Below, piece after piece: positions 1 to 9,141 of a stretch of 64,000 nucleotides of DNA. Each line of letters opens with the position of its first letter. The first letter of the stretch is position 1. Location of the stretch: positions 620,001-684,000 of the forward strand of contig JAOABH010000004.1 of assembly GCA_026418455.1 (NCBI GenBank), written 5' to 3'. The notes under the pieces were generated by a model. That model searched no databases. It worked only from the letters and a program-made list of their open reading frames with translations, and was not told the origin of the DNA. This stretch comes from Hydrogenothermaceae bacterium (GTDB lineage: Bacteria; Aquificota; Aquificia; Aquificales; Hydrogenothermaceae). The position numbers and the translations under genes are program-made.

Positions 1-82
1 CCCCAAACTTCTCTACTGCTCTTTTCTCAAACTCTTCTCTAAACTCTGGATTGATCGGAAATTTTGTAAAAACTACAACCAT
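1..82 (-). CDS. Partial small protein, ABM/monooxygenase-like N-terminus
   Basis: This is the first 27 codons of a gene that runs off the left edge of the window. The predicted N-terminus reads MVVVFTKFPINPEFREEFEK and is preceded on the minus strand by a good Shine-Dalgarno (GGGAGG, about 5 nt from the ATG). A hydrophobic first strand followed by a charged helix of the 'PEFREEFEKRA' type resembles antibiotic-biosynthesis-monooxygenase (ABM, dimeric ferredoxin-like) proteins. That family call rests on a short fragment and is tentative. It lies downstream of pyrD on the same strand with a gap of about 50 bp, so it may be cotranscribed with it. The ORF track omits it because of its length. Confidence 0.5.
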   Translation of the reverse strand, partial: MVVVFTKFPINPEFREEFEKRAVEKFG

Positions 83-133
83 CTTAAACCTCCCTAATAT
101 AAAGTTAAATGTTTATTAACTAAGTTGTTAAGA

Positions 134-1069
134 TTATTTGATAATCATCTGATGTGCTTTACCTACCAACTTTGTAAAGTGATCATATCCTTTTTTCCGT
201 AGATGTTTTATAAGGCACTCTTTGATCTTTAAAGGTGAGTATGGATCGTAAAAATTAGCTGTTCCTACCTGTATCTGTATTGCTCCTGCTAAAAAATGCT
301 GTAAAGCATCCTGTATTGTTGTTATACCTCCAACACCTATTATAGGAACTTTACTTCCATATTTACTATAAACTTGCCATATCATTCTAACAGCTATAGG
401 AAGTATAGCTGGTCCTGATAATCCACCGGTAATCGTAGATAAAATAGGTTTTTCTCTCTCAACATCTATCGCAACACCAAGTAAAGTGTTTATAAGAACC
501 AATCCGTCAGCATTTGCAGAAACACATGCATCAGCAGTATCAAGGATATTTGTAACATTAGGACTCAACTTTACCAGTAAAGGTTTTTTTGTTACTTTCT
601 TTATTTTATAGACCAAATCGTATAAAACCTGAGGATCACTTCCAAAAGCTATACCACCTTTTTTAACATTTGGACAAGAGACATTAAGCTCTAAACCATG
701 GACTCCTTCTGCTTTATCTAATATTTCAGAAACTGCTATATACTCCTCTTCATTTTCACCAAACACATTGGCAATTATCTTAGTATCATACTTTCTCAGT
801 TTTGGTAGTATGTTCTCTATAAAGTACTCAACACCAGGATTTTGAAGTCCTATGGAGTTAAGCATACCAGCAGGAGTTTCAACTATCCTCTGTGGCATAT
901 TACCTTTTCTCGGTTTTAAAGAAAGTCCCTTAACAACCACAGCTCCAAGTTCTGACAGGTCGTAAAGCTCAGCAACTTCAAGACCATAACTAAAAGTCCC
1001 AGATGCTGTCCATATCGGATTCTTAAACTCCATACCAAAAAGCTCATAAGAGAGTAATTCTTTTTCCAT
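134..1069 (-). CDS. pyrD: Dihydroorotate dehydrogenase, class 1B catalytic subunit
   Basis: This FMN enzyme oxidises dihydroorotate to orotate in pyrimidine synthesis in the cytoplasm. At 311 aa it has the normal length for the family. The TIM-barrel N-terminus with [10 protein letters not shown], the NVSCPNVK segment with the class 1 catalytic Cys (about residue 132), and the C-terminal FMN-phosphate loop ([11 protein letters not shown]) are all present. A catalytic Cys rather than Ser indicates class 1, and the overall pattern is that of subclass B. No pyrK electron-transfer subunit is visible nearby, so the physiological acceptor cannot be read from context. The SD AGAGGTAG precedes the ATG. 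The gene diverges from a sugar epimerase across a palindromic promoter region. Confidence 0.95.
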   Translation of the reverse strand: MEKELLSYELFGMEFKNPIWTASGTFSYGLEVAELYDLSELGAVVVKGLSLKPRKGNMPQRIVETPAGMLNSIGLQNPGVEYFIENILPKLRKYDTKIIANVFGENEEEYIAVSEILDKAEGVHGLELNVSCPNVKKGGIAFGSDPQVLYDLVYKIKKVTKKPLLVKLSPNVTNILDTADACVSANADGLVLINTLLGVAIDVEREKPILSTITGGLSGPAILPIAVRMIWQVYSKYGSKVPIIGVGGITTIQDALQHFLAGAIQIQVGTANFYDPYSPLKIKECLIKHLRKKGYDHFTKLVGKAHQMIIK

Positions 1070-1086
1070 TTACTACCTCTATCCTT

Positions 1087-1108
1087 GATGTTAGAATATT
1101 ATAACATC
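1087..1108. promoter_or_regulatory. Imperfect 22-bp palindrome in the pyrD/epimerase divergent promoter region
   Basis: The two half-sites (GATGTTAGAAT and the reverse complement of ATTATAACATC) agree at 10 of 11 positions. On the minus strand the element contains a perfect TATAAT (1103-1098) about 29 bp upstream of the pyrD start. On the plus strand it contains TATTAT and TATAAC, placed about 20 bp before the epimerase start. It therefore overlaps candidate -10 boxes for both genes. It could be an operator or simply two back-to-back -10 elements. No T-tract follows, so it does not look like a terminator. Confidence 0.4.
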
Positions 1109-1127
1109 TACCCTTAAGGAGTAATTT

Positions 1128-2111
1128 ATGGTAAAAACTGTTTTGCTTACCGGAGTAGCAGGTTTCATAGGTTGGAAAACTACAGAAAAGTTACTTGATA
1201 TGGGAGTTGAAGTAGTAGGTTTAGATAACATGAATGACTATTATGACACACGATTAAAAGAGTATAGGCTTAATACATTGAAAAATAAGGAAAATTTTAA
1301 ATTTTTCAACATAGATATAGAGAATCTACAGGCATTAGATGTTGTATTTAGTTTATATAAATTTGATGCAGTGTTAAATTTGGCTGCAAGAGCCGGAGTA
1401 AGATACAGCATGATAAATCCCCACATCTATATGACTACAAACGCAATAGGAACATTGAATTTATTAGAGATGATGAAGAAATACAACATAAAAAAGATGG
1501 TTTTAGCTTCAACATCTTCCCTGTATGCTGGACAACCTATGCCTTTTAAGGAAGATCTCCCTGTTAATACACCAATATCTCCATATGCAGCTTCCAAAAA
1601 GGCGGCAGAAGTTACAGCTTACACATACCACTATCTCTATGGTATAGATATATCTGTTGTTAGATACTTTACTGTCTATGGTCCTGCAGGTAGACCTGAT
1701 ATGAGTATATTCAGATTTATAAAATGGATAGATGAAGGAAAGCCAATAATACTTTACGGAGACGGATCCCAATCAAGAGATTTTACATATGTTGATGATA
1801 TAGCAGATGGAACTATACTTGCCATGAAAGAAGTCGGTTACGAGATAATAAATTTAGGTGGTGGTAAAAATCCAATATCTTTAAATCAAGTTATAAGCAC
1901 CATAGAAAATTACCTTGGTAAAAAAGCTATTATAGAGTATAGACCTTTTCATAAGGCAGACTTAAAAGAAACTTGGGCTGATATTACAAAAGCAGAGCAG
2001 ATTTTAGGTTGGAAACCTAAGGTTAGTTTTGATGAAGGCATAAAGAGAACTGTAGAATGGTATATCCAAAATAGAGATTGGTTGAAGGATGTAGAAGTAG
2101 GAAATGAGTAA
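1128..2111 (+). CDS. NAD-dependent sugar-nucleotide epimerase, UDP-glucuronate 4-epimerase-like
   Basis: This is an extended short-chain dehydrogenase/reductase that interconverts UDP-sugars, likely for surface polysaccharide or LPS precursors. The N-terminal Rossmann motif is TGVAGFIG (residues 8-15). It is followed by GLDNMNDYYDTRLKEYR, which is characteristic of UDP-glucuronate 4-epimerases. The catalytic Ser region (ASTSSLY) and the YxxxK pair (Tyr153, Lys157 in PYAASKK) are intact. At 327 aa it is full length for the family. SD AAGGAG lies 7 nt before the ATG. It stands alone on the plus strand and ends 1 bp before the convergent recO-like gene. The exact substrate is inferred from the N-terminal pattern only. 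Confidence 0.85.
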   Translation: MVKTVLLTGVAGFIGWKTTEKLLDMGVEVVGLDNMNDYYDTRLKEYRLNTLKNKENFKFFNIDIENLQALDVVFSLYKFDAVLNLAARAGVRYSMINPHIYMTTNAIGTLNLLEMMKKYNIKKMVLASTSSLYAGQPMPFKEDLPVNTPISPYAASKKAAEVTAYTYHYLYGIDISVVRYFTVYGPAGRPDMSIFRFIKWIDEGKPIILYGDGSQSRDFTYVDDIADGTILAMKEVGYEIINLGGGKNPISLNQVISTIENYLGKKAIIEYRPFHKADLKETWADITKAEQILGWKPKVSFDEGIKRTVEWYIQNRDWLKDVEVGNE

Positions 2112-2112
2112 A

Positions 2113-2715
2113 TTAGGAAAGCCATCTGTTTAGATTTTCCATAAGCCTATTGTAAAGTTTTTCATAAAAGTATCTATCCAACTTTAAATTCTCTGCATCT
2201 TGTACCTTAGTTTTGAAAATGGTAGATAAAATTCTGAAACTCTCTCTGTCCCAGCTTATTTTTTTGGGGTCGTATATACCAAGGAGATAATTAAACTTTA
2301 CCAAAAAAGAGAGAAATATCTTATAACCATCTTTACTTTTTGATATATGGTAAAGACTTTTTTTTAAAAGATTATAGATATTTCCATCAGGATAAGGAGA
2401 GTATTTATAAATAAGGTCTAACATTCTATAACCGTTAGTAATATTGTTGTAATCTCTTGATAGAAAAAGACCCAATGTATAAACTTTGTCAATATCATTT
2501 ATATATATCTTATCGTTTCTAAACTTTATAAAAACTCCTTCAAAGTATGTAAATTTATCAAGATAAGTGTAAGGAAGATTCTTTATAAACTGTCCATTTT
2601 GTATAACAACACTTTCTATACCCATACTTTTTGTGTATATTGATAATGCAACATCGTTATTTCCTATAAATCTCCTTGATACAACAACTGCTTGATCTTT
2701 AAAGAATACCTCCAA
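2113..2715 (-). CDS. recO: RecO-like DNA repair protein
   Basis: RecO helps RecF/RecR load RecA on SSB-coated single-stranded DNA. The N-terminal 80 residues (MEVFFKDQAVVVSRRFIGNN, then an OB-like run of strands) match the RecO N-terminal OB-fold pattern. The rest is helical, as in RecO. No Cys zinc cluster is visible in the C-terminal part, which some RecO proteins have, and the protein is short (200 aa against a more usual 220-250). The start is taken as TTG, because no other candidate lies nearby and GGGAG sits 9 nt upstream. It follows polA with 3 bp between them, in a dksA-pncA-polA-recO operon. RecO sequences are weakly conserved, so the name is moderately sure. Confidence 0.6.
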   Translation of the reverse strand: MEVFFKDQAVVVSRRFIGNNDVALSIYTKSMGIESVVIQNGQFIKNLPYTYLDKFTYFEGVFIKFRNDKIYINDIDKVYTLGLFLSRDYNNITNGYRMLDLIYKYSPYPDGNIYNLLKKSLYHISKSKDGYKIFLSFLVKFNYLLGIYDPKKISWDRESFRILSTIFKTKVQDAENLKLDRYFYEKLYNRLMENLNRWLS

Positions 2716-2718
2716 ACA

Positions 2719-4518
2719 CTACTTCTCCCAAACATTACTGATATTTACTTCAAAGGCTACCGGAACTTTTTTTAATACCCTTTTTCCTGCTTTTTCCATA
2801 GCTTCTTTTAATATTTCCACATTTTTCTCTATACTGTCTTCCTGAGATTCTATAACTATCTCATCATGGACAAGATTAACGATTTTACTACTTTCATCTT
2901 TATTCTTATAGTATAAAACAACAGCCATCTTTAACAGATCACTTCCAGAACCTTGTATAGGATAGTTAACTGCATCAGTAAATCTATAAGCTAATAATTT
3001 TCTGCCAAGAAGTGTTGAAACTTCTATATTTCTATGTTTTTGAAGATAGCTTTTTACTGTGTTGTGCCACTGTCCAAAATTTTTATAATACTCAAAGAAA
3101 TTTTTATGGAACTCCTTTGCTTCATCAATAGATATTTCAACATCATAGTTAACTTTTGCATACTCCACAAGAGATTTTGGAGACATTCCATAAATAAGTC
3201 CAAAATTTATAGCTTTTGCAAGTTTTCTATCTTCTGAAGAAACATCTTCATATCTTCTTCCAGTAATTACAGAAGCTGTTAATCTATGTAGATCAAGTCC
3301 TTCTGAAAAAGCTTTTATCATATTTTCATCTCCCGTATATTCTGCAGCAAGTCTAAGTTCTATCTGAGAGTAATCAGCAATAATAAATTTATAACCTTTT
3401 TCTGTTTGAAAAACTTTTTTTAATGAAGCTGGAATATTTTGAAGATTTGGTCTCATAGATGCCATCCTTCCAGTAGATGCTCCTATCTGCCTAAACTCCC
3501 CATAAACTCTACCATCTTTAACAAAACCTTTTATTTCTCTTAATTTATCAATTATTTTTTTCACTGTCCTTATACTTATTAGTAATCTAACTTCTTCTAA
3601 ATCAATGTAATTTTTCAAAACAGAGTCTTGAGATGAGTATGATCCCTTTTCAGTTTTAGGAAGTTTTATATTTAATTTATTAACAAGATAATTTGCAACT
3701 TGTTGTGGAGAAAATGGGTCTATCTGATAATTTTTCTTAAACTCAAAGTATAAATTTTGAAATGTTTTTTCATTTTCTTCCAATAGAGAGTTTAAAACCT
3801 TAATATTTACCGACATACCAGCAAGTTCTATATCAACAAGAACAGGTAAAAAAGCCATCTCAAGAAGGGCAACAGGGTTATGGAGATTGAATATTTGAGA
3901 TATTTTTGAACTTTTCTGTAAAGTATATCCTTCATTTAATCTGTCTAACATACTTTTAAATATCTTTCTTAAAGCTTTTATATCTTCTGCTGCATAAATA
4001 AGTTGGTCTTTTGTTAAGGTAGATGAAGTCCAATCTGATTTTTGAAGTTTTTTATCTATATCTTCTCCTGCAAATCTATTAGAAACTGCTTTTAGAGAGT
4101 GTCTATCTGTCTCACTACCTTTAGACAGAATCTGAGAAGCTATCATTGTGTCAAAAACGGTATCTACAGACACATTATAGTTAGTTTTTAAAAATTTCAG
4201 ATCAAATTTAAGGTTGTGGCCTATAACACCTCTATCTCTGAATATATCTTTTAAAAAAGAGGTTACAATAGTCTGATTTAATTTAAATGCATCAATAACA
4301 AATATCTTCTCTTCATTACCAAGCTGAATAAGCCTTATTTTATCACTAAAAACATCTATATTATCAAGGTCTTTTGTTGCTACTTCTGTATCAAGATAGA
4401 TATATTTGTCTTTTTCTAACTCTTTAATTACAGATGGAATATCCTTCTCATCTGTTATATACTTAAAACCTTCATATACTATCTGCTCTTGAGGTAATGA
4501 ATCAAAAAGTGATTTCAT
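2719..4518 (-). CDS. polA: Family A DNA polymerase with 3'-5' exonuclease, no 5' nuclease domain
   Basis: This replicative/repair DNA polymerase I has 599 aa. The protein starts directly with the proofreading exonuclease: Exo I Asp43/Glu45 in YLDTEV, Exo II in GHNLKFDLKFL, and Exo III in YAAEDIKAL. The polymerase core follows: motif A with Asp382 (IADYSQIELR), motif B from about Arg431 (RKLAKAINFGLIYG), and motif C at about 551 (VHDEIVIE). All catalytic residues are present. The N-terminal FEN/5' nuclease domain of E. coli Pol I is absent, which is typical of Aquificota PolA and of related viral and apicoplast polymerases. It overlaps pncA upstream by 17 bp, so translation is probably coupled. 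Confidence 0.95.
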   Translation of the reverse strand: MKSLFDSLPQEQIVYEGFKYITDEKDIPSVIKELEKDKYIYLDTEVATKDLDNIDVFSDKIRLIQLGNEEKIFVIDAFKLNQTIVTSFLKDIFRDRGVIGHNLKFDLKFLKTNYNVSVDTVFDTMIASQILSKGSETDRHSLKAVSNRFAGEDIDKKLQKSDWTSSTLTKDQLIYAAEDIKALRKIFKSMLDRLNEGYTLQKSSKISQIFNLHNPVALLEMAFLPVLVDIELAGMSVNIKVLNSLLEENEKTFQNLYFEFKKNYQIDPFSPQQVANYLVNKLNIKLPKTEKGSYSSQDSVLKNYIDLEEVRLLISIRTVKKIIDKLREIKGFVKDGRVYGEFRQIGASTGRMASMRPNLQNIPASLKKVFQTEKGYKFIIADYSQIELRLAAEYTGDENMIKAFSEGLDLHRLTASVITGRRYEDVSSEDRKLAKAINFGLIYGMSPKSLVEYAKVNYDVEISIDEAKEFHKNFFEYYKNFGQWHNTVKSYLQKHRNIEVSTLLGRKLLAYRFTDAVNYPIQGSGSDLLKMAVVLYYKNKDESSKIVNLVHDEIVIESQEDSIEKNVEILKEAMEKAGKRVLKKVPVAFEVNISNVWEK

Positions 4519-5083
4519 ATTTATTTATCAACACAGCACCTTCTTTCAATAGAGTATCAACAGCATTTTTTGAACTATCTTCAAACACTCCTTTAATAGA
4601 GTCTTCCAAAATAAAAACCTGAAAACCTAAATTTATACCACCTAACGCTGTATTTTTAACACAGAAATCTGTAGCTACACCGCAGATAAAAATCCTCTTT
4701 ATACCTCTCTCTCTTAACAAAGTATCAAGTATTGTTCCTTGAAACCCGGAGTATGCATCAAAATCCCTTGATGTCCCTTTAGATATTATAAATTTGTTAT
4801 CTTCTGGGATTTTTAAATCAGGGTGAAATTTTGAGCCTTCTGTATCAGCAATACAATGAGGTGGCCATATACCACCAAAACCCTTAAAAGATATATGATT
4901 TTCAGGATGCCAATCTCTCGTAAAAAACACAGGTTGCCCAGCTTTTGAGAATATATCCACATACCAATTTATAGTTGGAATTATCTTATCCGCATCTTTT
5001 ACAGGTAAAACCCCGTAAGGCATAAAATCATTCTGCATATCTACAACTATAAGTGCATCCTTATTTGTTAAGTTAACTTTCAT
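4502..5083 (-). CDS. pncA: Nicotinamidase (isochorismatase-like hydrolase)
   Basis: This enzyme deamidates nicotinamide to nicotinate for NAD salvage. It has 193 aa. The catalytic triad is visible as Asp15 (VVDMQNDF), Lys102 (IISKGTSRDFD) and Cys141 (GVATDFCV). The metal ligands Asp57, His59 and His63 lie in RDWHPENH. The cis-peptide motif GVATDF is also present. These residues distinguish a nicotinamidase from other cysteine hydrolases of the superfamily. It overlaps dksA upstream by the ATGA tetranucleotide and polA downstream by 17 bp. The glutamine-dependent nadE at about 51 kb would serve the same NAD pool. Confidence 0.92.
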   Translation of the reverse strand: MKVNLTNKDALIVVDMQNDFMPYGVLPVKDADKIIPTINWYVDIFSKAGQPVFFTRDWHPENHISFKGFGGIWPPHCIADTEGSKFHPDLKIPEDNKFIISKGTSRDFDAYSGFQGTILDTLLRERGIKRIFICGVATDFCVKNTALGGINLGFQVFILEDSIKGVFEDSSKNAVDTLLKEGAVLINKYEITF

Positions 5084-5433
5084 TCCTCATCTTCCTCCTG
5101 TTTCTCTTTACATTCTATACATAAAGAGGCAACAGGTCTTGCAACTAATCTTTTAAAGGGTATTTCTACACCACAAGATTCACATATTCCATAGGTTCCA
5201 TACTCTATCTTCTGAAGAGTGTATTCTATTTTTTTTAAAAGTTTTCTATCTCTATCAAGAGTTCTGAGTGTAAGTATTCTCTCTGTTTCTGCTTCAGCTC
5301 TCTCTATTTCATCTGAGCCAGAAAAAGAAAGGTTCTCTCCAACATTTTCCCTTGTTTCCTGTATAAGCCTATCCCTCCACTCTAAAAGTATCCTCTTTAA
5401 CTCTTCTATCTCTTGAGGTTTTAAATGTTGCAT
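5080..5433 (-). CDS. dksA: DksA/TraR-family zinc-finger regulator
   Basis: DksA-family proteins bind the RNA polymerase secondary channel and modulate initiation. The protein has 117 aa from the chosen ATG. The N-terminal coiled-coil segment runs to about residue 80. The zinc finger is CESC...CIEC, with four Cys (87, 90, 108, 111 in the track numbering), and the acidic tail ends EEDEE. The ORF track starts 9 bp earlier at a GTG that lies inside the Shine-Dalgarno AAGGTGGTG, so the ATG at 5433 is preferred. Shortness and an incomplete coiled-coil tip make it a DksA-like (YocK/TraR-type) member rather than a certain DksA orthologue. It is the first gene of the dksA-pncA-polA-recO operon. Confidence 0.8.
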   Translation of the reverse strand: MQHLKPQEIEELKRILLEWRDRLIQETRENVGENLSFSGSDEIERAEAETERILTLRTLDRDRKLLKKIEYTLQKIEYGTYGICESCGVEIPFKRLVARPVASLCIECKEKQEEDEE

Positions 5434-5477
5434 ATTCACCACCTTTTATAAGTTTAATCTTATCTATTTTAAACCTA

Positions 5478-5508
5478 TTTACATATTTCAGTAAAGGTCG
5501 TTTATAAT
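5478..5508 (+). promoter_or_regulatory. Candidate promoter for the PBP1A operon
   Basis: TTTACA at 5478-5483 and a perfect TATAAT at 5503-5508 are separated by 19 bp (18 bp if TTACAT is used as the -35). They lie about 45 bp before the TTG start of the PBP1A gene, in the divergent dksA/PBP region. The spacing is slightly long, so the call rests mainly on the -10 box. Confidence 0.45.
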
Positions 5509-5553
5509 ATTGTTTGTTAAAATTTTTATATTTCAATAGGAGTTAAGACTTTT

Positions 5554-7884
5554 TTGAAGAATAAAATAGCAATTTATACAGTGTTAACTTTATCGGTTTT
5601 ATCATTACTGTTTTTTGTGTATATTCTAATTATAACAAGAGACCTTCCTGATGTAAGACAACTTGAAAATTGGAAACCTCCAGAAGCCTCTGTTATATAT
5701 GATTACAAAGGTAGAGTTTACTCTGAACTTTATGTCCAAAAGAGGTACTACGTCAATATAGACAAAATTCCAGACTATGTTAAAAAGGCTTTTATAGCTA
5801 CAGAGGATAAAAGTTTTTATGACAACATAGGTATAGATTTTTTTGGTATTCTCAGGGCTTTTGTTAAAAATATTATCTCTGGTGGTATAGCAGAAGGTGG
5901 AAGCACAATATCACAACAGCTTGTAAAAAATCTTTTCTTAACCCCAGAAAGGAGTATAAACAGAAAAATCAAAGAGATGATTTTAGCTATAAAGTTAAAT
6001 AGATACTACTCTAAGGATAAAATATTAGAACTTTACTTGAACCAGATATACTTAGGGCAGGGAAGCTATGGAGTAGAAGCAGCTTCTTTAACTTACTTTG
6101 GTAAACATATATGGGAAGTAGATCTATGTGAAGCAGCAGTTTTAGCAGGTTTACCAAAAGCTCCCAGTAAATACAACCCTTATTCTAACTTGGAACTTGC
6201 AGAAAAGAGAAAGCTAACAGTTTTAGAAAGAATGTTAGATGAAGGATATATATCTGAAAGTGATCTTGAAAAGTGTAAAAATAAACCAATAAAACTTGCT
6301 GGAAAATCTAAAGTCTTAGATTTTGATTACTTTACAGAAACAATAAGACAGTTTGTGATAGATAAATATGGGGAAGAAGCAGTAATAACAGGTGGATTAA
6401 AAATATACACAACCATTGATAAAGACCTTCAGATTTATGCTCAGAAAAAACTTCAAGAGAAATTGGAAATATATCAGGGAACTTACGGCTTTCCTAAACC
6501 ATCTAAAGATGAAGAACAATATCTAAAAGAGAAATTTGAAAATCAAAATGTGGGTTCATTTATTGAGAACTACATATATATTGCAAAAGTTTTGGAAGTA
6601 AAAGGTAAAAGTTTAAAATTCCAGATATCAGATTTTGAGAAAAGTTTAATAGCTCCATACCAGATAAAAGGATTACAAGCTGGTGGTTATGTTTATGTTA
6701 GATATTTAGGTAATGATAACTTTAAAATAGTTCCATTCTTGGAAGGTGCTATCGTTTCCATAGACTCAAAATCCGGAGAAATTAGAGCTTTGGTAGGTGG
6801 TTATGATTTTCTAAAATCCCAATTTAACAGAATATTCCAGAGTAAAAGACAGCCCGGTTCTGCAATAAAACCTCTTATCTATGCATCGGCAATATTAAAT
6901 GGATATACTCAGATATCCATACTTAGAGATGAACCTATATCTTTCTTTGACTACAGTCAAGGTAAAGAATGGACTCCTAAAAATTATGATGGAAACTACT
7001 ACGGAAATGTAATACTAAGAACCGCTTTAGCAAAGAGTTTAAACGCAGCTACTGTGTATCTATTATCCGAAATAGGTTTTGACAATGTTATAAACCTTGG
7101 ATACAGATTAGGTATAAAACAGAAACTTCCACCATACTACTCCTTAGCCCTTGGATCCATAGAGTTAACTCCTATTGAAGTTGCAACAATGTATGCTACA
7201 TTTGGAAATCAGGGAACGAGATGTCAACCATTTTACATAAAGAAAGTTGTAAATCAGTTGGGAGATGTTCTGTATAGTCAGGAATCTTTTTGTGAAACCG
7301 TATATCCTGCAGCCGAAAATGCTGTTATGGTTGATTTACTTAGAGCTGTTGTAACAGAAGGAACGGCAGTTGCTGCATCATCACTACCTTTCCAAGTGGC
7401 AGGGAAAACTGGAACGACAAATGATTATGCAGATGCATGGTTTGCAGGGTTTGATCCTAATTTAACAACAGTTGTATGGGTAGGATACGATAAAAGAAGA
7501 ACTATAGGAAAAGGAGTAGCCGGAGCAACAGTAGCACTTCCTATATGGATAGATGTAATGGCTTATGCAAACAGAGGATCTCCTTACAAGGAGTTTCCAA
7601 GAGTTGAAGGAACTGTATATATACCGATAGATCCTATAACTTTAAAAATAGCAAACGATAACTGTCCAGGTAGATATCTACTTTTTGTAAATGGTACAAA
7701 TCCGACGGTAGATTGTGAAGGTAATCAGGTTGATATATCTATCTTCTTACCTAAACAAGAAACACCTTTACACGAAGGGGATCAAAATCAAACACCCCCG
7801 GCAGAAAATAACCCTAAACAGGAGAATAGTCCTAACGAAAGCCAAAAAATTATTGATATAATAGAGAAGAATAAACAACAGTAA
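5554..7884 (+). CDS. mrcA: Penicillin-binding protein 1A, bifunctional transglycosylase/transpeptidase
   Basis: This class A PBP polymerises and crosslinks peptidoglycan at the inner membrane. It has 776 aa: a signal-anchor TM at about residues 6-28, then the GT51 glycosyltransferase with the catalytic Glu in ATEDKSFYDN and the GGSTISQQLVKNLFL motif. The transpeptidase follows with SxxK in PGSAIKPLIYAS, SxN in KSLNAAT and KTGTT near residue 620. The C-terminal 60 residues are rich in Pro, Asn and Gln (low complexity). The start codon is TTG, with AGGAG about 10 nt upstream. It opens a plus-strand operon with trpB, a TauE/SafE protein and the MqnA fusion. Confidence 0.95.
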   Translation: MKNKIAIYTVLTLSVLSLLFFVYILIITRDLPDVRQLENWKPPEASVIYDYKGRVYSELYVQKRYYVNIDKIPDYVKKAFIATEDKSFYDNIGIDFFGILRAFVKNIISGGIAEGGSTISQQLVKNLFLTPERSINRKIKEMILAIKLNRYYSKDKILELYLNQIYLGQGSYGVEAASLTYFGKHIWEVDLCEAAVLAGLPKAPSKYNPYSNLELAEKRKLTVLERMLDEGYISESDLEKCKNKPIKLAGKSKVLDFDYFTETIRQFVIDKYGEEAVITGGLKIYTTIDKDLQIYAQKKLQEKLEIYQGTYGFPKPSKDEEQYLKEKFENQNVGSFIENYIYIAKVLEVKGKSLKFQISDFEKSLIAPYQIKGLQAGGYVYVRYLGNDNFKIVPFLEGAIVSIDSKSGEIRALVGGYDFLKSQFNRIFQSKRQPGSAIKPLIYASAILNGYTQISILRDEPISFFDYSQGKEWTPKNYDGNYYGNVILRTALAKSLNAATVYLLSEIGFDNVINLGYRLGIKQKLPPYYSLALGSIELTPIEVATMYATFGNQGTRCQPFYIKKVVNQLGDVLYSQESFCETVYPAAENAVMVDLLRAVVTEGTAVAASSLPFQVAGKTGTTNDYADAWFAGFDPNLTTVVWVGYDKRRTIGKGVAGATVALPIWIDVMAYANRGSPYKEFPRVEGTVYIPIDPITLKIANDNCPGRYLLFVNGTNPTVDCEGNQVDISIFLPKQETPLHEGDQNQTPPAENNPKQENSPNESQKIIDIIEKNKQQ

Positions 7885-7893
7885 GGAGTTATT

Positions 7894-9141
7894 ATGAAAG
7901 CTTACAACTTGCCTAATGAAAGAGGATATTTTGGAATATTCGGTGGTAAATACCTACCGGAAACTCTTATTCCGGCTTTACAGGAACTTGAGGAAAAATA
8001 CAATCAGATAAAAAAAGATGGTGATTTTCATAGGGAGCTAATTTACTATCTCAATGAATATGCTGGTAGACCTACAATACTTTACTATGCAAAAAGGTTA
8101 ACAGATGCAGTAGGTGGAGCAAAGATATACCTAAAGAGAGAGGATATGCTACATACAGGAGCTCACAAAATAAACAACACTCTCGGACAAGTCTTACTTA
8201 CAAAGAAGATAGGTAAAAGAAGGATAATTGCAGAAACAGGTGCAGGACAACACGGAGTTTCTACAGCAACAGCTGCTGCTCTATTCGGTCTTGAATGTAC
8301 CATATACATGGGTGAAGAAGATGCAGAGAGACAAGCTCTTAATGTTTTTAGAATGAAGCTATTAGGTGCAGAAGTTGAGATAGTGAGAAGTGGAAGTAGG
8401 ACATTAAAAGATGCAGTTAACGAAGCATTACGGGATTGGGTTACAAATGTAAGAACTACACATTACATAATAGGGTCTGCGTTAGGACCACATCCTTTCC
8501 CTATGATAGTTAGAGATTTTCAAAGTGTAATAGGAAATGAAACAAAAAACCAGATAGTTGAGATAGAAGGAAGACTTCCTGATGCCGTTGTTGCCTGTGT
8601 AGGTGGGGGTAGTAACGCAATAGGGATGTTCTATCCATTTGTAGAAGATACAGAAGTTAAACTTTATGGTGTAGAGGCAGCCGGATACGGTATTGAAACC
8701 GGAATGCATGCTGCAAGTTTAAACGGTGGATCCATAGGTGTTCTACACGGTATGAAATCATACTTCTTACAAGATGAATGGGGACAGATAGAACATACCC
8801 ACTCAATATCAGCAGGACTTGATTATCCAGGTGTAGGTCCGGAGCATGCTTACTTAAAAGAGTCAGGAAGAGCTAATTATATCACTGCAACAGATGAAGA
8901 AGCTATAGAGGGATTTTTCTTACTCTCAAGAACAGAGGGTATAATACCAGCTCTTGAAAGCTCTCATGCTGTAATAAAAGCTGTAGAAATAGCAAGAGAG
9001 CTTGGAAAAGGAAAAATCGTAGTTATCAATCTGTCAGGAAGAGGAGACAAAGATGTTCAACAACTCAAAAACTACCTTGATACAAATCCAGACGTAAGAG
9101 ATAGGATAATGTCAAGACTTAAAGAGGTCTACGGCATCTAA
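7894..9141 (+). CDS. trpB: Tryptophan synthase beta chain
   Basis: TrpB condenses indole and serine to tryptophan using PLP. It has 415 aa. The PLP lysine is Lys92 in HTGAHKINN, the [12 protein letters not shown] block is canonical, and the phosphate loop GGGSNAIG and the substrate loop [10 protein letters not shown] are present. This is a TrpB1-type chain that normally pairs with TrpA, and no trpA lies in this window. SD AAGGAG lies 7 nt before the ATG. trpC is elsewhere (27 kb, minus strand), so the trp pathway genes are dispersed in this genome. The next gene starts immediately after its stop codon. Confidence 0.96.
   Translation: MKAYNLPNERGYFGIFGGKYLPETLIPALQELEEKYNQIKKDGDFHRELIYYLNEYAGRPTILYYAKRLTDAVGGAKIYLKREDMLHTGAHKINNTLGQVLLTKKIGKRRIIAETGAGQHGVSTATAAALFGLECTIYMGEEDAERQALNVFRMKLLGAEVEIVRSGSRTLKDAVNEALRDWVTNVRTTHYIIGSALGPHPFPMIVRDFQSVIGNETKNQIVEIEGRLPDAVVACVGGGSNAIGMFYPFVEDTEVKLYGVEAAGYGIETGMHAASLNGGSIGVLHGMKSYFLQDEWGQIEHTHSISAGLDYPGVGPEHAYLKESGRANYITATDEEAIEGFFLLSRTEGIIPALESSHAVIKAVEIARELGKGKIVVINLSGRGDKDVQQLKNYLDTNPDVRDRIMSRLKEVYGI

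Noticed and set aside
1087-1108. Rho-independent terminator at the palindrome
   Set aside because: The flanking genes diverge, the stem is AT-rich and no T-run follows on either strand.
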